From contig CAYMWP010000098.1 of NCBI GenBank assembly GCA_964393895.1, positions 1-18,331 of the forward strand: 18,331 nucleotides of DNA. The letters are read 5' to 3'. Below, in pieces: positions 1-6,367 of this stretch. Within the stretch, counting starts at the first letter, position 1. Every line of letters begins with the position of its first letter. Under the pieces are notes generated by a model. The model saw nothing but the letters and a program-made list of their open reading frames with translations. It was not told the DNA's origin and ran no database searches. The DNA comes from B4-G1 sp964393895. GTDB lineage: Bacteria; Chloroflexota; Anaerolineae; B4-G1. The translations under genes and the position numbers were made by a program.

Positions 1-135
1 AGAGATCGTCGCGCCTGCCGCGCCTCGATTATGAGAATTTGGATCTACTGAGACTCTTGGACTTGGGCGCGTTGGCTGAACGAACGGCAATTTGCCATCA
101 CCACCCCACTTTCCCGCTGCTACTACCTGGTCGAG

Positions 136-639
136 ATGCCGGAGGTGACTACAACTCCCCTGCCCGTTGTGTCTGAGGATCCGGAGCGCTTGGCCCAGGC
201 TTCCCCACCCATCTACGTCACCAAGAGCCTGGTGATGGGCGGCTTCACTGCCTTCGCCCTGGGCGACGATCCCTTCGTGATGCACTTACATAACCCTGAA
301 GATGCCAGCTGCCCCCCTCCCTGGGCGGCGGCCATCCCCCACATTGAAGTGCCGCGGCCAGTGCCAGGCTGGGTGCAGCCGCTCCAATCCCGTACGCAAT
401 GCTTCTATGCGACCGGTGGAGACCAGGAGGTGGGTATCTACTCTTCCAATGGGCAACTGCTCGCTCAAGCCTCCAAGGAAGGGTGGAGTTTCTATGTTCT
501 AGGCTGGGCACACGATGACAGCGGGGTATACGTTCGGATGGCCATCGGCGGCGGATCGGACGGGGCGATCTTCTACCCCTGGGAAGTCATCTGGAAGCTG
601 AAGGTGCCGGAGGAGGCCGGATGTGGGGCGGGCAGTTGA
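136..639 (+). CDS. Unrecognised hypothetical protein, possibly the 3' part of a broken gene
   Basis: I do not recognise this 167-residue protein. It has no obvious signal peptide or membrane helix. It is rich in Pro, Gly and aromatic residues, with short beta-like stretches such as QEVGIYSSNGQLL and GWAHDDSGVYVRM, a style seen in single blades of WD40/TolB-type propellers. It could therefore be the tail of a larger beta-propeller protein. The frame is open upstream to a TGA at 49-51, and no Shine-Dalgarno is visible before the ATG at 136, so the start is uncertain. Another frame is open from base 3 to a TGA at 174-176, which leaves room for a frameshift joining upstream coding sequence to this ORF. 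The stop at 637-639 lies just before a LamG-like fragment. Function unknown. Confidence 0.45.
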   Translation: MPEVTTTPLPVVSEDPERLAQASPPIYVTKSLVMGGFTAFALGDDPFVMHLHNPEDASCPPPWAAAIPHIEVPRPVPGWVQPLQSRTQCFYATGGDQEVGIYSSNGQLLAQASKEGWSFYVLGWAHDDSGVYVRMAIGGGSDGAIFYPWEVIWKLKVPEEAGCGAGS

Positions 640-839
640 GCGGCTTCATACCCTCCATCTTTGCCGATAGTTTCAACCGGCCCGACAGCAGCGACCTGGG
701 GCCGGCGTGGGAGGAGGTGGCCGGGGAGTTTGACATCGTGGACGGCCAACTCCACGCCACGGCTGACCAAGACGCAAAGGGCGCCAAGATTTTTCTCGTT
801 CTTCTTTGCGTCTTTGCGGTTCAAAAATCCCCCCTCTAG
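621..839 (+). pseudogene. Truncated LamG/concanavalin-like domain fragment
   Basis: This 72-codon frame overlaps the end of the previous ORF. Around residues 14-46 it carries a recognisable opening of a LamG/concanavalin-like jelly-roll domain: ADSFNRPDSSDLGPAW followed by a stretch ending DIVDGQLHAT. This matches the common pattern D-x-F-N-R-x-D-S-x-x-L-G-x-x-W, then a short strand and x-x-x-Q-L. A complete domain needs roughly 150 or more further residues. Here the homology stops at about base 770, exactly where a repeat begins, and the remaining codons (DQDAKGAKIFLVLLCVFAV) are translated repeat. No continuation is found before the opposite-strand AOR gene. I read it as a relic of a secreted carbohydrate-binding or surface protein cut by a repeat. 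No ribosome-binding site is obvious. Confidence 0.5.
771..820. repeat. Dispersed-type repeat with 9-bp inverted repeat
   Basis: GACGCAAAG at 771-779 is the exact reverse complement of CTTTGCGTC at 804-812, and a further TTTGCGGTT follows. The arms are 24 bases apart, so a hairpin is possible but loose, and there is no U-tract typical of a Rho-independent terminator on either strand. The wording resembles intergenic repeat families built from CTTTGCGTCTTTGCGG that I recall from Chloroflexota and other environmental genomes; this is memory, not a search. It lies between the 3' end of the AOR gene and the truncated LamG-like fragment. Confidence 0.5.
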
Positions 840-842
840 GGA

Positions 843-2591
843 CTAAACTCGGCTTTTTCCCTCCCATCCTCGCAGGGCGTAATACTCGGCCACCATCTGC
901 TCCAACTCCCCCTCGCTCAGACTTGCTCCGCTTGGCTCCAGCGGCTCGTGCAGGAACCGTTCCGGCAGTGTGTCGTCGGACGGCGTCATTCCCTCCCGCA
1001 TATTGAAGCGGCGGACGGCATCGGCGATGCGGGCCGAGAGGGCTTGTAGCCCGGCTTTATCTAACTTTAGGCCCGTCAGCCCGTGGATGACCAGCGGGAG
1101 ATCGTCCCAGCCGATCAGATCCCGGTAGAAACGGCACAGGATCAGGGTATCGAACAGCGTGTGGCGATCCTCGAAATCGAGCACCACGTCCGCCTTGCCC
1201 TCCGCCGACGCGCGGTCCACCCAACCGGCGAACTCTGCTTTGTAGACCGTGGCCCGCAGGTGGCAGGCTCCCCGATCAGAGACGGCGTAGGCCAACCCCA
1301 TCCCCTTGAGCGCGCGCGGGTCGTAGCCGGCCGGCTCCAACCCTTTGACGTGGATGGCTAACTCTTCCAGTCCCAACTCCTGCGCGGCGGCGCGCACCCC
1401 CCGGGAGAGCAGTTCGCCCACCCCCTCGCGCTGGCCGATCTGGTGCAGCAACTCGGCGATGCCGTCCACGTCCCCATAGTCCAGCTTCGAGTCCAGCGCG
1501 CCGCGCCGCGCGGCCTCGATGGCGAATCCGGCCACGTTGCCGGCGGTGATGGTATCCAGCCCCAGCCGGTTGCAGATGTCGTTGAGGTAGATGATCTCTG
1601 CCAGATCGTCCACCGCGCACAGGCCGCCAAAGGCAAAGATAGTCTCGTACTCCGGCCCTTCCAGGGTCAGCCCGGCGTGGCGGCCGTCGGGCACGGTGGT
1701 CAGCTTGCCGCAGGCCAGGAAGCAGCGCTGGCAGGCTTTGGGGCGCGGCTTGAACCGCTCCACCAGCGCTTCGGCGCTGATCTGCTCCCAGTGGGGCACG
1801 GTGCCCGCCGACCAATAGTAGCTGGGGAAGGAGCCGAATTTGTTGGCGATAGCTACCACCATCGGTGTGCCGAACTGGCGGTAGGCCCGGGCCCCGGCGT
1901 CGTCCTTGCCACGCTCCCGCAGCTCGCGGTCGTAGGCTCTGATGGCCTCCGCATCGTAGAGCGGGCACTCCGCCTGGCCGTGGAACACGATGCCCTTGAC
2001 TTTTTTGGAGCCCATCACCGCTCCCACGCCCGTCCGTCCGGCCTGGCGGCCCCTGTCGTTGCCTATCACGGCAAAGGGGATCTGCCTCTCGCCGGCCGGG
2101 CCGATGACGATAGCCTTGGCCCCGCGCACGCCCACGTCCGCCTCCAGCGCTTCCTCCGATTGATAAGTGTCCATCCCCCAGAAAGGAGCCGCATCGTGAA
2201 AGATGACCCCTCGGTCGCTGATTTCCAGGTAGACGGGAAGCTCTGCTGCTCCCCGGAGCAGGATGGCATCGTAACCAGTGGCCTTGATTTGGGGCGCTGT
2301 GTGCCCGCCGGCATAAGACTCGCTAAAAATGCCCGTCAGCGGCGACTTGGTAAAGACGCCGTACCGGCTGGCAGGAGCCAGCACGGTCCCGGTGGCCGGG
2401 CCGGTCGCCAATATGAGCGGGTTGCCCGGGGCGAGCGGCTCGACGCCCACGGGCGCGTTTTCCAGCAAAAGATGGGCCGCCAGGCCCTTGCCGCCCAGAT
2501 AGTGGGCCAGGATGTCGTCAGAGATCTCTTCTACGCTCCAGGTTTGCGTGGAGAGCTCCACGCACAGAAGCCGATTGTAAAAGCCGCGCAC
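843..2591 (-). CDS. Aldehyde:ferredoxin oxidoreductase (AOR) family protein
   Basis: A 582-residue tungsten/molybdenum bis-pterin enzyme of the AOR family, near the usual ~600-residue length. Family members oxidise aldehydes, or reduce acids or acyl compounds, using ferredoxin in the cytoplasm; the substrate here is unknown. Residues 1-200 form the pterin-binding N-terminal domain, with GGHTAPQIKATGYDAILL at 95-112 and GRTGVGAVMGSKKVKG near 185-200. The [4Fe-4S] ligands look intact: Cys287, Cys290 and Cys294 (CQRCFLAC) with Cys486 (LILCRF). Other family landmarks are GPEYET at 312-317, NRLGLDT at 341-347 and DPRALKGMGLAYAVSDRG at 424-441. The start is GTG with an excellent Shine-Dalgarno (AAGGAGGG on the minus strand, 2597-2604) five bases upstream. 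No cofactor-biosynthesis or ferredoxin gene is adjacent. Family assignment is firm; substrate and direction are not. Confidence 0.93.
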   Translation of the reverse strand: MRGFYNRLLCVELSTQTWSVEEISDDILAHYLGGKGLAAHLLLENAPVGVEPLAPGNPLILATGPATGTVLAPASRYGVFTKSPLTGIFSESYAGGHTAPQIKATGYDAILLRGAAELPVYLEISDRGVIFHDAAPFWGMDTYQSEEALEADVGVRGAKAIVIGPAGERQIPFAVIGNDRGRQAGRTGVGAVMGSKKVKGIVFHGQAECPLYDAEAIRAYDRELRERGKDDAGARAYRQFGTPMVVAIANKFGSFPSYYWSAGTVPHWEQISAEALVERFKPRPKACQRCFLACGKLTTVPDGRHAGLTLEGPEYETIFAFGGLCAVDDLAEIIYLNDICNRLGLDTITAGNVAGFAIEAARRGALDSKLDYGDVDGIAELLHQIGQREGVGELLSRGVRAAAQELGLEELAIHVKGLEPAGYDPRALKGMGLAYAVSDRGACHLRATVYKAEFAGWVDRASAEGKADVVLDFEDRHTLFDTLILCRFYRDLIGWDDLPLVIHGLTGLKLDKAGLQALSARIADAVRRFNMREGMTPSDDTLPERFLHEPLEPSGASLSEGELEQMVAEYYALRGWEGKSRV

Positions 2592-2620
2592 TTTTACCCT
2601 CCTTGTCTGAAAATAGCTTG

Positions 2621-2689
2621 CACCACAGAGACGCAGAGAATTTTGAGAGCTTCTCAGTGCTCTGGCAAGTTTTCATACTTTGTGGCGCC
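2621..2689. repeat. Dispersed-type intergenic repeat (CACCACAGAG... element)
   Basis: CACCACAGAGACGCAGAGAA at 2621-2640 is followed by TTTTGAGAGCTTCTCAGTG with a short TGAGA/TCTCA hairpin. CTTTGTGGCG at 2679-2688 is an imperfect inverted counterpart of the opening CACCACAGAG. I recall near-identical strings scattered between genes in Chloroflexota and other environmental bacteria. It occupies much of the divergent gap between the AOR start (2591) and surE, and lies immediately upstream of the AOR Shine-Dalgarno. The rest of the 2592-2784 gap shows nothing I can name. Confidence 0.5.
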
Positions 2690-2784
2690 CCGTGAGGGCA
2701 CGTCCACTGCGGTGTTCGATCTGCCGGATGTGGCTGACCTTGCGGCGTAGTATATGCTATTCTGGCGGCGCTGTCAATAGCCGC

Positions 2785-2813
2785 TTGTCCAAAACCACCT
2801 TTCCTGCTATCAT
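2785..2813 (+). promoter_or_regulatory. Predicted sigma70-type promoter of surE, near-leaderless
   Basis: TTGTCC (2785-2790), a 17-base spacer, then TATCAT (2808-2813). Transcription should begin about 7 bases later, near 2820-2821. That coincides with an in-frame GTG at 2821 and is only six bases before the ATG at 2827. No Shine-Dalgarno is visible before either codon, so the message is expected to be leaderless or to have a very short leader. Confidence 0.45.
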
Positions 2814-2826
2814 TGCGCCCGTGTCT

Positions 2827-3651
2827 ATGCGTAACACGAGACCTCCCTTGATCTTGCTCACCAACGACGACGGCATAACGTCGCCGGGGCTGCGGGCCGC
2901 GGTGCGGGCCGTTTTGCCTCTGGGCGAACCCCTCGTCGTCGCTCCTGACCGGCAGCGGTCGGGCGCGGGGCGCAGTATGCCTCCCGGTTCCACGGGGCGC
3001 GTCGCGCGCTACCCGCTGGAAGTGGACGGGCGTGCGGTCGTGGCCTACCAGGTGGACGCATCGCCGGCGCTGGCCGTACTGCACGGCCTGCTCGGACTGG
3101 CCTCCCGCCCACCCGCGCTCCTCATCTCTGGCATCAACTTTGGCGAGAACTTGGGAAGCGACGTGACATCCTCCGGCACCGTCGGCGCGGCGCTGCAAGG
3201 TGCGGTCTGTGGTGTGCCCTCTATGGCCGTTTCTCTCCAGACCCCCAAGGAGAACCACACCAAGCACAGCGACGACGTGGATTTTGCCGCCGCCACCCAC
3301 TTTACCCGTCTCTTTGCCCGGCAGATGCTACAGGTGACTTTGCCCTTTGACGTGGACGTGCTCAAGATAGACCTGCCCGACGACGCCACGCCGGACACTG
3401 CCTGGCGGCTGACTCGCGCCTCGCGCTGCTCCGGGTTTGAACTCCTCCCGCCAGAGCGCGCCAGCCTCGACGACGTCGCGCTGCTCGACTACGAACCGCT
3501 ATCTCATCCCGAGCGCGCCGAGCCTGATTCCGACATCTATGCTATGAGGGTCGAGCGGCTCGTCTCCGTCGCGCCGCTGAGCCTGGATCTGACGTCCAGA
3601 GCTGACTTTGGGGAACTAGAGGCGCTGTTGTGCGGCCTGGCGGGACATTGA
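2827..3651 (+). CDS. surE: 5'/3'-nucleotidase SurE (survival protein E)
   Basis: A 274-residue cytoplasmic, metal-dependent nucleoside monophosphate phosphatase of the SurE family (usual length ~250-270). The first strand carries the metal motif LLTNDDG with Asp14 and Asp15. The other conserved ligands are Ser45 in APDRQRSGAGRS and Asn104 in SGINFGENLGSD, followed by SSGTVGAAL and GVPSMAVS. All canonical active-site residues appear present. The family dephosphorylates 5'- and 3'-nucleotides and short polyphosphate and is linked to stress survival. The frame is open upstream to 2680, but homology starts right after ATG 2827; GTG 2821 is an alternative adding two residues. There is no Shine-Dalgarno, which fits the promoter placed almost on the start codon. 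Its TGA overlaps the -35 element of the next gene's promoter. It is transcribed in the same direction as the glycosyltransferase cluster but is probably a separate unit. Confidence 0.93.
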   Translation: MRNTRPPLILLTNDDGITSPGLRAAVRAVLPLGEPLVVAPDRQRSGAGRSMPPGSTGRVARYPLEVDGRAVVAYQVDASPALAVLHGLLGLASRPPALLISGINFGENLGSDVTSSGTVGAALQGAVCGVPSMAVSLQTPKENHTKHSDDVDFAAATHFTRLFARQMLQVTLPFDVDVLKIDLPDDATPDTAWRLTRASRCSGFELLPPERASLDDVALLDYEPLSHPERAEPDSDIYAMRVERLVSVAPLSLDLTSRADFGELEALLCGLAGH

Positions 3652-3675
3652 CCCGCTGTGGCGGCATGTTATAAT
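3648..3675 (+). promoter_or_regulatory. Strong sigma70-type promoter of the glycosylation gene run
   Basis: TTGACC (3648-3653), a 16-base spacer, then TATAAT (3670-3675), very close to the sigma70 consensus. The -35 hexamer overlaps the surE stop codon (3649-3651). The predicted start of transcription is around 3682. The leader then holds a strong Shine-Dalgarno, GAGGAGG at 3692-3698, ten bases before the TTG start at 3709. As the only good promoter seen before 14729, it probably drives all five following genes. Confidence 0.7.
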
Positions 3676-3708
3676 CTGATACGTGAAACGTGAGGAGGGT
3701 GAATCGAG

Positions 3709-4725
3709 TTGGACGTATCTGAATCCGCTCTTGATCTTTCTGTGGTACTGCCGGTTTACAACGAAGCCGGCTCCCTGCCCAGCCTGATCCCCGAACTGAC
3801 GGCCGTGCTCCGGCGGTTAGATCGCAGCTACGAGATCGTCGCCGTGGACGATGGCAGTTCCGACGACGGCGTCGCCGTCCTCCACCGCTTGCAGGAACAA
3901 GAACCACATCTGCGCATCGTCCAGTTCCGCCGCAACTTTGGTCAGACGGCCGCCTTTGCTGCCGGATTCGACTATGCCCGGGGCGACGTCATCGTCACCT
4001 TGGACGCCGACGGCCAGAACGACCCCGCCGACATACCCCGTCTGCTGGAAGTGATGGAGGAGGGGGACTATGACCTGGTCAACGGCTGGCGACGCAACCG
4101 CAAGGAACCCTTTCTGACCCGCAAACTGCCCTCGATGATCGCCAACTGGCTCATCGCCAGCGCCAGCGACATCCGCCTGCACGACCGGGGCTGCTCGCTC
4201 AAGGCAATGCGCCGCGACCTGGTAGAGCAGATACATCTCTACGGCGAGCTGCACCGTTTCATCCCGGAGGTCGCCAGCCTGGTCGGCGCGCGCGTGGCCG
4301 AGACGCCGGTCAACGACCGCCCGCGCGAAGCTGGCCTCTCCAAGTATGGCGCGCTCTCCCGCACCCCCCACGTCATCCTGGACCTGCTCACCGTCTCTTT
4401 TCTGCTCAGCTACTCTGGCCGCCCGATGCAGCTATTTGGTGGCATTGGGCTGCTCAGTGGCGGGGTGGGGGGGCTGCTGCTCGCCTACCTGGCGGGGAGC
4501 AAAATCGTCAGAGGGCTGCTTTACGGCGAGCAGGCGTTCCGTGATTTTCGCATCGGCACCAACCCGTGGACGATGCTGGCCGTACTGCTGACCGTTTTGG
4601 GAGTCCAGTTCTTGATGATGGGGCTGCTGGGCGAGATCCTCACCCGCACCTACCACGAAGCGCAAGGGAAACCCATCTACGTCGTTCGCCGGGTGCTGGA
4701 AGCCTCGCAGCGGGAGGAAATATGA
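3709..4725 (+). CDS. GT2-family polyprenyl-phosphate glycosyltransferase (DPM1/ArnC-like)
   Basis: A 338-residue family 2 glycosyltransferase that should transfer a sugar from a nucleotide donor to polyprenyl phosphate at the inner face of the membrane. The GT-A domain spans roughly 8-225: VVLPVYNE at 12-19, nucleotide-binding DDGSSDD at 47-53, the metal-binding DADGQNDP at 99-106, then NGWRRNRKEP and the GCSLKAM segment at 161-167. Two membrane helices follow at about 242-262 and 287-310, the arrangement of ArnC/DPM-like enzymes with C-terminal anchors. The start is TTG (GAGGAGG ten bases upstream); no in-frame ATG lies near the start of homology. It ends in ATGA, so its stop overlaps the next gene's start, implying translational coupling. 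The sugar cannot be read from the sequence. The neighbouring GT-C-type proteins are the likely users of its product. Confidence 0.9.
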   Translation: MDVSESALDLSVVLPVYNEAGSLPSLIPELTAVLRRLDRSYEIVAVDDGSSDDGVAVLHRLQEQEPHLRIVQFRRNFGQTAAFAAGFDYARGDVIVTLDADGQNDPADIPRLLEVMEEGDYDLVNGWRRNRKEPFLTRKLPSMIANWLIASASDIRLHDRGCSLKAMRRDLVEQIHLYGELHRFIPEVASLVGARVAETPVNDRPREAGLSKYGALSRTPHVILDLLTVSFLLSYSGRPMQLFGGIGLLSGGVGGLLLAYLAGSKIVRGLLYGEQAFRDFRIGTNPWTMLAVLLTVLGVQFLMMGLLGEILTRTYHEAQGKPIYVVRRVLEASQREEI

Positions 4726-6356
4726 GCCGCGTTTTGGTCATTGGAATTGACGGGGCGACCTTCGACCTGGTGCGTCCCTGGGCGGAGGCGGGTGACCTGC
4801 CCAACCTGGCCCGGCTGATGAACGAGGGCGTCCACGGCCCGCTGGAATCCACGCTCCCGCCCGTCACGTCGCCGGCCTGGCCCACCTTTGCCACCGGCAA
4901 GAACCCCGGCAAGCACGGCGTGTTCGACTTTATCCGGCCCGTGGGAGGCCAATTCGAGATGGTAAACGCGTCCTCTATCCGCTCCTCGACGCTGTGGCAA
5001 ATCCTGTCCCAGGCCGGTCGCACGGTCGGTGTGATGAACGTGCCCGTCACCTACCCCCCATCTCCGGTCAATGGATTCATCATCGGCGGTATGCTCTCGC
5101 CCGTGAACGGCGCTTTCACCTATCCAGGCGACTTGCTCGACCGGTACGCTGACCGGCTGCCCCCTTACCGTATCGCGCCCCACGTGCAACCCAAACGGGG
5201 CAACGAGGCCAAGTTCGCCGCCGACCTTCTCGACCTGGTCGCGCGGCGGGGAGAGTACGCGCTGCAATTGATGGTCGACTATGCCCACGACTTTATGATG
5301 TTCCACTTTCAGGCCACCGACGTTCTGCAACACGCCTTTTGGAAGTTTGTGGACCCCACTCACCCATTCTACGAGCACCAGGCCGCCGCTCGCTTTGGCC
5401 CCGCGCTCAAACAGGTCTATCGGCGTGTGGACGACGCCATCGGCCAGATGTTAGAGCGACTTGCCGATGATACTACCATCATCGTGATGTCCGATCATGG
5501 CTTTGGCTCGCTGCACTATGTCCTAAACCTGAACCTGTTCTTCCTGGAGCAGGGCTTGCTGCGGCTAAAGCACGGGGCCTGGACGCGGCTCAAGTCCGCC
5601 CTCTTTCGCGCCGGCCTCACGCCGGCCTCCATCTGGCACCTGATCGAGCGCACCGGGTTGCAGAACTATGTCTGGCAAGTATCAAAGTCCACCCGCAACA
5701 AAGTCGTGGGCAAGTTCCTCTCCTTCGACGACGTGGATTGGTCGCGCACACTGGCCTATTCCATCGGACACGTCGGCCAGGTTTATGTCAACCTCAAGGG
5801 GCGCGAGCCGGAGGGCATCGTCGAGCCGGGCGCAGAGTACGAGGATGTGCGGCGGCGGGTGACAGAGGCGCTGGGCCAACTGCGTCATCCCCAGACCGGC
5901 CGGCCACTCACAGACCAGGTGATTCCCGGCGACCAAGTCGCCTATGGCCCCTACGCTCATCGCGGCCCAGACCTGCACCTCATTCTGGATGGCTACAAGA
6001 CCATAGTCTTTCCGCTCTTTGCCACCGACGGGCGCATCGTCACCCGTCAGATTCGGGGCGACTCTGGCTGCCACCGGCGGCACGGTATCTTTATCGCCTG
6101 GGGAGCGCAGGTTCGGCAGGGCGCGCAAGTGGCGGATGCCCGCATTTGGGACCTGGCCCCGACCATCCTGCACCTGATGGGAGAGCCGGTGGTGGACGAT
6201 ATGGACGGGCGCGTGTTGACCGAGGCGCTGACGACCTCTCGCCCCGTCGAGTACCGGCCGGCAGGGCTGGACGATGCGGAAGCCGAGGCGGGACTTTCGG
6301 CGGACGATAGCGCACAAGTAGAAGAACGCCTCCGCGCCCTGGGGTATCTTGGATAG
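4722..6356 (+). CDS. Alkaline-phosphatase-superfamily phosphodiesterase/nucleotide pyrophosphatase-like protein
   Basis: A 544-residue two-metal hydrolase of the type I phosphodiesterase/nucleotide pyrophosphatase family. Visible metal ligands and nucleophile: Asp10 (VIGIDGATF), probable nucleophile Thr49 in PPVTSPAWPTFATG, Asp200 with His204 (QATDVLQH), Asp258-His259 (MSDHGFG) and His454 (HRRHGIFIAWG). All expected positions are filled, so it is probably active on a phosphodiester or phosphoester. The protein begins directly with the first strand of the fold, has no signal peptide or membrane helix, and so should be cytoplasmic. It ends EERLRALGYLG, a tail I recall from this family. The ATG overlaps the GT2 stop (ATGA) with GGAGG at 4713-4717. 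Its place in the run suggests a lipid-linked or nucleotide-sugar substrate, but this is inference; the true substrate is unknown. Confidence 0.85.
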   Translation: MSRVLVIGIDGATFDLVRPWAEAGDLPNLARLMNEGVHGPLESTLPPVTSPAWPTFATGKNPGKHGVFDFIRPVGGQFEMVNASSIRSSTLWQILSQAGRTVGVMNVPVTYPPSPVNGFIIGGMLSPVNGAFTYPGDLLDRYADRLPPYRIAPHVQPKRGNEAKFAADLLDLVARRGEYALQLMVDYAHDFMMFHFQATDVLQHAFWKFVDPTHPFYEHQAAARFGPALKQVYRRVDDAIGQMLERLADDTTIIVMSDHGFGSLHYVLNLNLFFLEQGLLRLKHGAWTRLKSALFRAGLTPASIWHLIERTGLQNYVWQVSKSTRNKVVGKFLSFDDVDWSRTLAYSIGHVGQVYVNLKGREPEGIVEPGAEYEDVRRRVTEALGQLRHPQTGRPLTDQVIPGDQVAYGPYAHRGPDLHLILDGYKTIVFPLFATDGRIVTRQIRGDSGCHRRHGIFIAWGAQVRQGAQVADARIWDLAPTILHLMGEPVVDDMDGRVLTEALTTSRPVEYRPAGLDDAEAEAGLSADDSAQVEERLRALGYLG

Positions 6357-6367
6357 GGGGAGTTACG

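Noticed and set aside
771..820. Rho-independent terminator of the AOR gene
   Set aside because: The inverted arms are separated by 24 bases and no U-tract follows on the minus strand; it is better described as a repeat.
1443..2750. Long plus-strand open frame of 435 codons opposite the AOR gene
   Set aside because: It is the antisense shadow of a gene with intact AOR motifs; its translation shows no family features and no ribosome-binding site, and long antisense frames are common at this GC content.
4566..4721. N-terminal extension of the phosphodiesterase upstream of 4722
   Set aside because: The added residues overlap the end of the GT2 gene, lack homology, and the ATG at 4722 has GGAGG and an ATGA junction.
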